A DNA stretch of 64,000 nt, from the NCBI GenBank assembly GCA_023205875.1, contig CP060759.1, forward strand, positions 597,501-661,500, written 5' to 3'. A program made the translations under genes and the position numbers. Below are positions 9,976 through 18,051 of this stretch, in pieces (positions within the stretch are counted from its first letter, which is position 1; every line of letters starts with the position of its first letter). The notes below the pieces were generated by a model. That model saw only the letters and a list, made by a program, of their open reading frames with translations, was not told where the DNA came from and did no database searches. The stretch comes from Chloropicon primus. Taxonomy: Eukaryota; Chlorophyta; Chloropicophyceae; Chloropicales; Chloropicaceae.

Positions 9976-10389
9976 TCTCTTCTCCGTCCTGTTGTCCTGT
10001 CGTGCCCGAACTGCGCACACCACTCCCACTCGCCTCGCTCAAAGGAAGGTCTCCTTGACGACCAGCTGTCGTTTTTCGAGTTTGGGTTCCCCTCCCCAAC
10101 CCCAACGGCCACCCACGACCCCAGTGGAGGGATGAGGATGGAGAAGGGAACGAGGGCACAAGGGGGAAGGTGATGGAGGCGAAGAAAGCAAGGTTTGGCA
10201 GTATTGGAATCCTCGTCGCTTGCTCTTTCGATCGGTGTGCGTTACGATAGGTTTTGCGCCGGCTTCGACGACGAGGTGTCAGGCATCAACACACTGGCAA
10301 TTGGGCGAGAGAGGGGAGGGAGAGAGGTGCAGGTTGGGTGAGAGAGGGAGGGGAGCGTTCGTTGAGGGTCTTCGATCCGGAGCACCATC
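9976..10389. promoter_or_regulatory. Divergent kinesin/SKI2 promoter region
   Basis: These 414 bp lie between two start codons. On the minus strand at 10213-10245, CCGATCGAAAGAGC lies about 235 bp upstream of the kinesin ATG and has AAAACCT about 19 bp before the GAAAG. It may be a weak copy of the recurrent upstream motif. GA-rich sequence precedes the SKI2 start. No other gene was seen. Confidence 0.4.
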
Positions 10390-13300
10390 ATGGGATTTGC
10401 TGGCGGCGAAGGAAAACTCCTGATGGACGAGTACGAGGCCAAGTACGTGACGCTTCGCTCGAGCAGGGAGGTTGTGGAGGGTCTCGTTGCCGTGCCCAGG
10501 GGGCGGGAGACTGGAAGCGACGAGGGGTTGGGTTGGAGAGCGGGGAGCGGGGAGTACAACGAGACGTTGTGGTGCTTTCCTTCGGCCCCGACGACGAGCG
10601 TGGAGGCCGTGTACGACCTGAGGACGAGGAAATTGACGTCGTCCGAGACGACTTCGTACTCTGGGAACGGAGGCCAAGGCGGTGCGGGCGCGGGATCTGG
10701 GCTCAACGCCGCGCTCGACCTGGCGGTGAGAGAGGAGGAGGGGACGACGAGGCACGGGAGGACGAATGCAGTGTCGACTTCCCGCCGAACCTTCGCTTCT
10801 GCGACATCGACAAGCGTGGGAGATACGAGTCGGTGGGTCGACGATCTGAAGCGGGCCGTGGCCAAGGCGGACGTTCAGCTCTTCGCCCAGGCCCCTGGCC
10901 TCAGGAGGAGCGTCTGGTGCACCGATGCGGCCGAGGTGGAGGATTTCGAGGCAGTCGAAGCGGTGCTGGAGGCGGAGAAGAGCGCCGCCGCAGTGGGAAC
11001 GGACGACGAGGCGGGGGGCGACGAGGCGAGGGAGAACGCCGCGGTGGCATCCTTTGGCGACGTGTTCACGAACAAGAATTTCTCCACGGCTCTGGAGGAC
11101 TTCCTTGGGGCCAACGACGAGGCAGAGGAGGACGAGGGAGAATACGACGACGATGCGGCCTCGTCCGAGGCGAGCAGGCGGAAGCAAGTTGCTTACAACG
11201 TGCAAAGCGATCCCACCCTTCTGGGCGACGATTCTGAATTCGAGAAGCTCATGGACCACCTGGACAAGCATGATGACTTTTGGTACCAAGCAAAGCAGGC
11301 GGGCAAGAGCAAAGACAAGAAGCGTTGGGCCGTGTCCGAGAGGATTGAGAACCTGGACGAGGCGTACAAAAAAGCGGTGACTGACCCTGCCATGACCTTT
11401 CCGTTCGAGTTGGATGGATTCCAGAAGGAGGCGATTATCCACTTGGAAAGGAACGAGAGCGTCTTTGTTGCGGCGCACACCTCGGCAGGAAAGACGGTGG
11501 TGGCTGAGTACGCGTTTGCTTTGGCGAGCAAGCATTGCAGCAGGGCCGTGTACACGTCGCCGATCAAAACGATTTCCAATCAGAAATTCAGGGACTTCAC
11601 GGACAATGGGTTTGATGTCGGCCTGCTCACCGGGGACGTCAGCATCAAGCCTGAGGCGTCCTCCCTGATTATGACGACCGAAATTCTGCGAAGCATGCTT
11701 TACAGGGGCGCAAACATGATTCGCGACATCGAGTGGGTCATCTTCGATGAGGTCCATTACGTCAATGACATCGAACGCGGAGTGGTCTGGGAGGAGGTGA
11801 TCATCATGCTGCCGGAGACAGTTTCGATCGTGTGTCTGTCTGCAACCGTGCCAAATGTTGTTGAGTTTGCCGACTGGATTGGGCGCACGAAGAGGCAAAA
11901 CATATACATCACGGGCACCATGAAAAGGCCCGTACCACTGGAGCACAGTGTCTACTACAAGGAGGAGCTTTACAAGGTCTGCGAAGGGCCTTCATTCAAT
12001 CCGGCTGGGTACAAGAAGCTCTCCAGTGCTCACAAGGAGGCGACTGCGCCGAAACCGATTGGCGCGTCATCCAAGAGCAAAACCCAGCAGGGAGGGTCAA
12101 ACAAGCAGCAGAACAACAGCCAGCACAACCAGAACAAACGAGGGCAGCAACACCCGGGCCCGAGGTCAAGTAGCAGACGGGGGCCGAACAGCCAGCACAG
12201 GCCCCCCCAGAGGAGTCAGCAGCAGAGATTTTCGAAGGGTCATAGCTTGAATACGGAGCGCACCCAGCTCGGCAAGCTTCTCGCCATCCTCAAGAAGGAG
12301 GACCTCCTGCCCACGATTATTTTTGCGTTCTCAAAGAAGAGGTGCGATCTCCTGGCAGAGTACATTAGGTCGAGGGACATGACGACGGCGGAGGAAAAAG
12401 GCGAAATTCACAACTTTTGCAGCAGGTCTTTCAGCCGGCTCACCGGCACGGACAGAAGCTTGCCGCAGATTAACCGCGTGCAGGACCTCTTGAAGAAGGG
12501 GATTGGGGTTCATCACTCGGGCCTGCTTCCCATTGTGAGGGAGGTGGTCGAGATGCTTTTCTGCAAGGGCCTGGTGAAAATTCTCTTCTCTACAGAGACG
12601 TTTGCAATGGGTGTGAACGCCCCCGCCCGCGCAGTTGTTTTCCATTCCCTGAGGAAGCATGACGGCCAGAGCTTTAGAACTTTGTTGTCCGGGGAGTATA
12701 CTCAGATGGCGGGAAGGGCGGGAAGGAGGGGCCTGGATGACTTTGGGACCGTTATCATCGCTTGCTGGGACGGGATTCCGGGAGAGCTGGAGCTGAAGAA
12801 ATTGATCACGGGCTCCGCCACGAGGCTGCAAAGCCAGTTTCGGTTGACGTACAACATGATTTTGAACCTGCTGAGAGTGGACGAGATGAAGATTGAGGAC
12901 ATGATCAGGAGATCCTTTGGGGAGTTCCACGCCCAGGCTGCCCTTCCGAACACCAAAGCTCTGCTCAAGAAGGCCAGCAAGGCTTGCACAAGCTTGGACA
13001 TGGTCGAATGGCCTGTCGACAACGACTCGTTCAAGGAGACAGAGGTTCACGAGTATACCGCTTGTGTGAACGAGGCCAGCAAGATTGGGAGGTACATCAT
13101 GGGCAAGGTCCAGGAAAGTCACTCGGTTTCGACAGTGCTGTCGGTGGGCAGGCCAGTCCTTTACTATCAAAATTCTGCAGGAGATGTCCCTCAGATCGCC
13201 ATCATCTGCGACATGAAGAACGCTCCTCAAAAGTTTGGTGCGCTGGGGAAAGCGAAGAAGAAACTCGTTCTCTTCGTGCTTCACAACAAGTCTATGCCAA

Positions 13301-14460
13301 TGGATGAAGTGGTGGGCAGACTGGAGGAGACAACCCAAAAGCTTTCCGAGCTGAAGGTGAAGGGCGATGCCTCCTCTGACGGGGTGGCGATGTACTCCAA
13401 GAGGGGGGGTGGCAAAGTGTACAACACCCAGGTGTTTGGGCAACACCTGCCAGTCACGATGGAGAGCAAAGGGTGCGTGTGGAGCGTTCGCGAAGTTTCG
13501 GCAGGTGATATTTTGTGCGTACTGAGGGGGGACATGGGCGGCTTTGATGGAAGGGCGGTGCTCGCGAATGATGACGAAACGATTGGCGCGACTGTCGAGT
13601 TCCTGGCAAAGGTCTGGGAAACCTTCCTGAACGGAAAAGAGATGCTCCTTTCCGCAAAGGGCGATTTGAAGCTCCAAGACATAGACGACATCCAGTCCTA
13701 CTTGAAGCTTTCCGAGCTGATTGCCAGGGTCCAGAACTTCAGGTGCAACGTATCGAACAAACTCTTCGAGCAATTCCGCATCGTACAGGCCAAAATGAGG
13801 GTGGAGCAGCGCGTCTCAGAGCTTCGACATAAATTGTCGGATGCCTCCCTTCAACAAATGCCAGAGTTCCACCAAAGAATCGCTGTCCTTCAGCAGTTCG
13901 GGTACCTGGACCACATGCAACTTGTGCAGATGAAAGGTCGAGTGGCTTGCGAGATACAGTCCTGCGATGAGCTCCTGGCGACGGAGATGATCTTCAGGGG
14001 GGTCCTGACTTCCCTCAAGCCGGAGGAAGCCATATCTCTCATCTCCTCCTTGGTGTTCCAAGGCGGCAGGAGTGACGAGGAGGGGGAGATGGACGTGGAC
14101 ACGAGCCTCAGGCAGAAATGCGAGGAGCTCACTGCACTCGCTCTGGAGATTGGAGAGATGCAGCAAGTGTGCCAGATGCTTATCCCCCCGGAGGACTACC
14201 TCAGATCCTGCCTCAACTTCGGCCTCGTGAAGGTGGTCTACGAGTGGGCTTGCGGGAGGGAGTTCAAGGAAATCTGCGACTACACCGATGTCATGGAGGG
14301 GACCATCGTGCGCACGATCATCCGTCTGGAGGAGACCTGCAGGGAATTCAAGGACGCCGCCAGGGTGATGGGCGACCCTCACCTCCTGAAGCTCATGGAG
14401 GAGGCCTCCTTCATGATCAAGAGGGACGTCATCTTCGCCGCCTCTTTGTATGTTCAATAG
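10390..14460 (+). CDS. SKI2: SKI2 DExH RNA helicase of the Ski (exosome cofactor) complex
   Basis: A single-exon gene of 1,356 aa, matching the size of plant SKI2 (about 1,350). It has Walker A AHTSAGKT near residue 365, DEVH at 453-456 and SAT (LSATVPN). The HHSGLLP and MAGRAGRRG helicase motifs follow, then the rRNA-processing arch and DSHCT-type C-terminal domain. FDEVHYVNDIERGVVWEE and ETFAMGVNAPARAVVFHS are typical of Ski2/Mtr4. The long N-terminal extension (about 340 residues) separates it from MTR4 and fits SKI2. It unwinds mRNA and feeds it to the cytoplasmic exosome for 3'-5' decay. A Gln/Asn/Arg-rich low-complexity insertion (about residues 555-615) lies between the two RecA domains. 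No introns are seen. Confidence 0.93.
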   Translation: MGFAGGEGKLLMDEYEAKYVTLRSSREVVEGLVAVPRGRETGSDEGLGWRAGSGEYNETLWCFPSAPTTSVEAVYDLRTRKLTSSETTSYSGNGGQGGAGAGSGLNAALDLAVREEEGTTRHGRTNAVSTSRRTFASATSTSVGDTSRWVDDLKRAVAKADVQLFAQAPGLRRSVWCTDAAEVEDFEAVEAVLEAEKSAAAVGTDDEAGGDEARENAAVASFGDVFTNKNFSTALEDFLGANDEAEEDEGEYDDDAASSEASRRKQVAYNVQSDPTLLGDDSEFEKLMDHLDKHDDFWYQAKQAGKSKDKKRWAVSERIENLDEAYKKAVTDPAMTFPFELDGFQKEAIIHLERNESVFVAAHTSAGKTVVAEYAFALASKHCSRAVYTSPIKTISNQKFRDFTDNGFDVGLLTGDVSIKPEASSLIMTTEILRSMLYRGANMIRDIEWVIFDEVHYVNDIERGVVWEEVIIMLPETVSIVCLSATVPNVVEFADWIGRTKRQNIYITGTMKRPVPLEHSVYYKEELYKVCEGPSFNPAGYKKLSSAHKEATAPKPIGASSKSKTQQGGSNKQQNNSQHNQNKRGQQHPGPRSSSRRGPNSQHRPPQRSQQQRFSKGHSLNTERTQLGKLLAILKKEDLLPTIIFAFSKKRCDLLAEYIRSRDMTTAEEKGEIHNFCSRSFSRLTGTDRSLPQINRVQDLLKKGIGVHHSGLLPIVREVVEMLFCKGLVKILFSTETFAMGVNAPARAVVFHSLRKHDGQSFRTLLSGEYTQMAGRAGRRGLDDFGTVIIACWDGIPGELELKKLITGSATRLQSQFRLTYNMILNLLRVDEMKIEDMIRRSFGEFHAQAALPNTKALLKKASKACTSLDMVEWPVDNDSFKETEVHEYTACVNEASKIGRYIMGKVQESHSVSTVLSVGRPVLYYQNSAGDVPQIAIICDMKNAPQKFGALGKAKKKLVLFVLHNKSMPMDEVVGRLEETTQKLSELKVKGDASSDGVAMYSKRGGGKVYNTQVFGQHLPVTMESKGCVWSVREVSAGDILCVLRGDMGGFDGRAVLANDDETIGATVEFLAKVWETFLNGKEMLLSAKGDLKLQDIDDIQSYLKLSELIARVQNFRCNVSNKLFEQFRIVQAKMRVEQRVSELRHKLSDASLQQMPEFHQRIAVLQQFGYLDHMQLVQMKGRVACEIQSCDELLATEMIFRGVLTSLKPEEAISLISSLVFQGGRSDEEGEMDVDTSLRQKCEELTALALEIGEMQQVCQMLIPPEDYLRSCLNFGLVKVVYEWACGREFKEICDYTDVMEGTIVRTIIRLEETCREFKDAARVMGDPHLLKLMEEASFMIKRDVIFAASLYVQ

Positions 14461-14586
14461 TAATTTATGACAACCCTCCCCCTTGTGATCCACTGCCCCT
14501 CGTTAGGCAACTCGGTCGGTGCCAAATCAAATGCTGGAGCGACAGCTCTCTCTCTCCTCTCTCTGGAAAAGGAAAACGAGGTCGAG

Positions 14587-15666
14587 ATGATGACGACGAC
14601 GACGACGCCCTTCGCGCTGACCCTCGCCAGAAGGGTTGCGGGCTTGAGGCTCTTCGGCGCCGACGCCTCCTCCGTCGCAGGCCTCGCGTACCGACAGCAT
14701 GGCGAGCCGAAGGACGTCTTGTCCCTGGAGCATCTGGAGCGAAAGCCTTTGGTGGAGGAGAGAAGCGTGAGAGTTGAGGTGATGGCGAGTAGTGTGAACC
14801 CGGCTGACTTGAACACGATTGAGGGGAAGTACCCGCTCAAACCTCCTTTGGCCGAGGACGGCATCGCCGTGGGAGGAAGCGAAGGGGTGGGGAAGGTCGT
14901 CGAAGCGGGCAGCGGCGTGGGATCCCTGAACGTCGGTGACATCGTCGTCCCAGTGAAAGCGAACTGTGGACTTTGGGCAACAGAAGTCACCGGGAGAGAG
15001 GAGGACTTTCAGATCGCGATCGGGAGGGATCAGGCGCAAGCCCTGCAGAAAGAGGCCATCACAAGGCTGGGCAGCTTGAGCGTGTGCTACAGCACGGCGT
15101 TCCAGCTTCTTGCTCCAGCTCAGCCAGGCGACGTGGTCATCCAGAACGGTGCCAGCGGTGCAGTTGGTCAAGCCGTCATACAGATTGCCAAGGAGCGGCA
15201 AGTGAGGACGATCAACGTGGTTCGAGATCCCCACAAGGAGGACTACTTAAGGGAACTGGGCGGAGACATCGTGACCTCTGACCTTGCGAAACTGAAAACG
15301 ATTTGCGCCGAGCTGCCAGCTCCCAAGCTGGCTCTCAACTGCGTTGGTGGGGAGTCCTCCGCAGCAATTGCCAAGCGCTTGGCGTCCAAAGGCCACCTCG
15401 TGACGTATGGCGGCATGGCTAGGGAGCCCGTCGTCCTCCCGACGCCCCTGCTCATCTTCAAAGGCATCACTTCGAGTGGGTTCTGGCTGAGCGGCCAGTT
15501 TTACCCCGAGAGCGACCACCGGCAAAGGCAGGAGATGATCGATTACCTCGTCGGCCTGGTTCTAGCAGGCAAACTGGGCGTGAGGACCAAGACCTTGGAC
15601 TTCCGCGGCGAGGCGCTGGAAGCTTTTCGACGGGAACACCAAGGAAAAGTCGTTTTCACCATGTGA
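14587..15666 (+). CDS. MECR: Mitochondrial trans-2-enoyl-CoA/ACP reductase (MECR/ETR1)
   Basis: 359 aa from the tandem ATG-ATG at 14587-14592. An in-frame ATG at 14467 would start 6 bp after the SKI2 stop and adds a non-conserved 40 residues, so I prefer 14587. The N-terminus (basic, Thr/Ala-rich) looks like a mitochondrial presequence. The body is a medium-chain dehydrogenase fold lacking the zinc ligands, with SSVNPADLNTIEGKYP, the dinucleotide-binding QNGASGAVGQAVIQIA and NCVGGESS. This matches MECR, which catalyses the last reduction of mitochondrial type II fatty acid synthesis and so supports lipoate production. It lies 126 bp behind SKI2 on the same strand, so its promoter is either very short or lies within SKI2. 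Confidence 0.92.
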   Translation: MMTTTTTPFALTLARRVAGLRLFGADASSVAGLAYRQHGEPKDVLSLEHLERKPLVEERSVRVEVMASSVNPADLNTIEGKYPLKPPLAEDGIAVGGSEGVGKVVEAGSGVGSLNVGDIVVPVKANCGLWATEVTGREEDFQIAIGRDQAQALQKEAITRLGSLSVCYSTAFQLLAPAQPGDVVIQNGASGAVGQAVIQIAKERQVRTINVVRDPHKEDYLRELGGDIVTSDLAKLKTICAELPAPKLALNCVGGESSAAIAKRLASKGHLVTYGGMAREPVVLPTPLLIFKGITSSGFWLSGQFYPESDHRQRQEMIDYLVGLVLAGKLGVRTKTLDFRGEALEAFRREHQGKVVFTM

Positions 15667-15678
15667 AAAGGTGAGGCA

Positions 15679-15696
15679 TCATATATATATATATAT
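15679..15696. repeat. (AT)n tract between MECR and the WD40 gene
   Basis: A short ATATAT tract in the 73-bp gap between two convergent stops. Confidence 0.85.
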
Positions 15697-15739
15697 CTTA
15701 TAAAGCTTCACACAAAGTCAATGACGCGTGGAGCTCGTT

Positions 15740-16729
15740 TTAGATTATGTTTCCATCGGGAAAGCTTCGACGGCTGGTCTGGTCGACGTCGTACGACTGC
15801 AGAGAGTCCCCAATCGCCAGGTAAACCTTGCTACCGTTGGGTGTGAAGCACAAGCCAGAGATATCCCTATCTGCACCTCCCGCGTTCACCACTTGCTCGT
15901 AGGCGAACGTCCTCGCATCGACCACGTGGAACTTCGAGTAGTGCTCCGAGAACGCCATGAGATCCGTCAAGCCGCTGCTGAACTTGACCACCCTACAGGC
16001 AGTCTTATCCTGAGTTTGGAGCTTGGCCAACACCTTTGTGGACCTCAGGTCCCACACGCACACGCTCCCGTCTTGGCTCGCCGAGGCGAAGCACATCCCA
16101 GAAGAGTTCCAGGCGCAGCACATGCCGCTATCGCTGGCCTCCGAGAACGTCCTGATCCGCTGGTAGCCCGAGCTCTGACCCGCGCTGTACAAGTAGGTCT
16201 GGTTGCTGTCCCCCACCGCGACAAGGAAGTTCCCATCAGGGCTCAAGCTCGCGTAGTTGATGGCCACCGGAAAGGTCAGGGTGGCGATGACCGTCATGGA
16301 CGGAAGGCTAAACACCTTGACGGTCTTGTCGTTGTTGCTCAGGAACAGCCTAAGCTCCCCAGAGCTGTCTTTCCCGATGTGTAGCGCGTTGTTCACGTTC
16401 CCGCCCACGTAATTTTTGCATATCGTCGTCCCTTCCGTCAGGGAGAAGACGTCCAGCTCGCTTTTCGTGCCCCCCGTGGCCAGAAACCCGTGAGCCACCG
16501 TCATGGATGTCGGCTGGTAATTCAGCTGCTGCACCACCCTCGAGTGAGACGTCGCCGTGTCATACAGCACCACCTTCTCGCCATTCACGCAATACACCTC
16601 AGAAGACGAGTTCTCCGAGCTCGAAACCAAGTCCCGGAGCTGCCAGTGCTGGATGGTCGTCGGCTGGATGTACGACCCAGCCGGCCGTATGAACTCCGCC
16701 TCCTCCGTCTGCGTATAAGGACTAGGCAT
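15740..16729 (-). CDS. WD40 repeat protein with DUF2415-like segment
   Basis: A single-exon gene of 329 aa. It shows several beta-propeller blades, including ASASQDGSVCVWDLRS and SLSPDGNFLVAVGDSNQTYLY. A later segment, SGLTDLMAFSEHYSKFHVVD, resembles the DUF2415 signature found in fungal and plant WD40 proteins of unassigned function (the S. pombe C2A9.03 type). No other domain is present. The molecular role is not known; a scaffold function is likely for any WD40 protein. It ends tail-to-tail with MECR 73 bp away and starts 275 bp from the divergent membrane-protein gene. Confidence 0.75.
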   Translation of the reverse strand: MPSPYTQTEEAEFIRPAGSYIQPTTIQHWQLRDLVSSSENSSSEVYCVNGEKVVLYDTATSHSRVVQQLNYQPTSMTVAHGFLATGGTKSELDVFSLTEGTTICKNYVGGNVNNALHIGKDSSGELRLFLSNNDKTVKVFSLPSMTVIATLTFPVAINYASLSPDGNFLVAVGDSNQTYLYSAGQSSGYQRIRTFSEASDSGMCCAWNSSGMCFASASQDGSVCVWDLRSTKVLAKLQTQDKTACRVVKFSSGLTDLMAFSEHYSKFHVVDARTFAYEQVVNAGGADRDISGLCFTPNGSKVYLAIGDSLQSYDVDQTSRRSFPDGNII

Positions 16730-16918
16730 CGTGCTCCCCTCTCAACCTCTCAACCTCTTCCTCCAACTCTCTCGGCTTCTTTCTCCAAAATGGAAACTCA
16801 AAATTTTTGGACTTTTGCATAACGCCCGAGCACAGAGGCTGAGCGCACAAACTTCGGCCACGACTGACTTGACCTCAGGGACGCTTGCTGGCGGTACGGG
16901 GTTGGTTGTTGGTTGCTG

Positions 16919-16986
16919 GTTGTCCCGGCGACGTTGCTTGGTCGTCCCGGTGACGTTTGCTTGGTCGTCCCGGTGACGTTTGCTTG
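16919..16986. repeat. 23-bp tandem repeat with TGACGT cores in a divergent promoter
   Basis: Two perfect 23-bp units (16941-16963 and 16964-16986), beginning GTCGTCCCGGTGACGTTTGC, follow a shorter diverged unit. The two perfect units carry TGACGT, a bZIP half-site. The array ends 18 bp before the start codon of the membrane-protein gene. Confidence 0.75.
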
Positions 16987-17004
16987 AGACACGGGAAGGG
17001 GGTG

Positions 17005-18048
17005 ATGGAGGAAGGGGGTAGCAGAGTGGAGAGGAAGAAGGGGTGGAGGGAGAAGGTGGGCAAGGTGGCCCTCGTCGTGGTGTCCTTCTTGCCCCTGGTA
17101 GTCGCATTCGCGGTGCCAGACTTCAGGATCGCCACGACGTGTGCGTTTGGAGCTTCGGTGTTCGACTTCGCACTGGACTTTTACCGCCTGAAAACGGGTC
17201 GGACAAAAGTCTTCCCGAAGGTCCTGAACGCGGTGTTCCTGAGTCTATTTGGTATTTTGACGGTGCTGATGTGGGCAGACACCAAGAGGGACACCGTTTA
17301 CATTGTTTGGGACGGTAAGCGCGTCCGAATTCCGCGACCGTGCGCCAGTGCGCTGACTTTCCTTTCCCGTCTGCCTCCTCAGGTTTCATCATCATGGGCA
17401 CCGTGACCTTTTGCATTACCGTAATGACCCTCGCGGGGCACCCCTTTGTGAAGGTAGGTGGTGGATGGAATGGCCCTCACCTTCCTCCCTTGTCGCTCGT
17501 CCGACTCCAGCGCACAGTGCCACTGACTCTGCTCCCTTTCGCTAGGACTTCATGGTCGATTCGTTCGACGACGCCTGCCAGCTCGAGAGTCCACTGGTAC
17601 TTCACTCGATGAGATTCATGAACTGGGCGTGGACTTTGATGTTCTTCATGATGGCTGCAGTGTACTTGGTTGGCGCGGTCACCTTGACTGTGGGCTCGCC
17701 TGGCGAGCAGTTCCAGTTGGCTTTCTGTAACCCTGCGTATCTCACCTTCGTTTTCCTCATCGCTGGATTTGGTCTGAACGCATATTACCCGAAGAGGTTC
17801 AAAGGTGAGCCGCTCCTTGTGTCGCACCAACGAGCGTCGGAGTCCGACACTGACGCCTTCTCATCCCCCGGCTTGACTCCTACCGCGATGCAGACCCAGC
17901 ATTCAGGTCGAAGCTCCTGCGTAAATACGACAAAGAGATGGAGGCCTGGTGTACCAAGTACCCAGAGCAGGAGTGGAGCAAGCTGTATTTTGAGGGAAAG
18001 GCTCAGGCGAACGAAGAGAGGGGAGATGATGATGATGCATTACATTGA
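17005..18048 (+). CDS. Multi-pass membrane protein of unknown function
   Basis: Four exons (17005-17314, 17383-17453, 17546-17804, 17894-18048) with introns of 68, 92 and 89 bp give 264 aa; all splice sites are GT-AG and keep frame. I see about six hydrophobic segments, including VALVVVSFLPLVVAFAV, AVFLSLFGILTVLMW, MGTVTFCITVMTLAG, TLMFFMMAAVYLVGAVTL and TFVFLIAGFGLNAYYP. The C-terminal tail is hydrophilic and ends in an acidic stretch. I do not recognise the family. An in-frame ATG at 16957 lies inside the tandem repeat, so 17005 is preferred. Its stop is only 3 bp from the stop of the convergent coiled-coil gene. It is the most intron-dense gene of its length here. Confidence 0.7.
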
Positions 18049-18051
18049 ACT

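Noticed and set aside
12331-13773. 480-codon minus-strand open frame opposite SKI2
   Set aside because: Antisense shadow of SKI2.
14467-14586. Upstream in-frame ATG for MECR at 14467
   Set aside because: It would begin 6 bp after the SKI2 stop and adds non-conserved residues; the ATG pair at 14587 gives a typical presequence.
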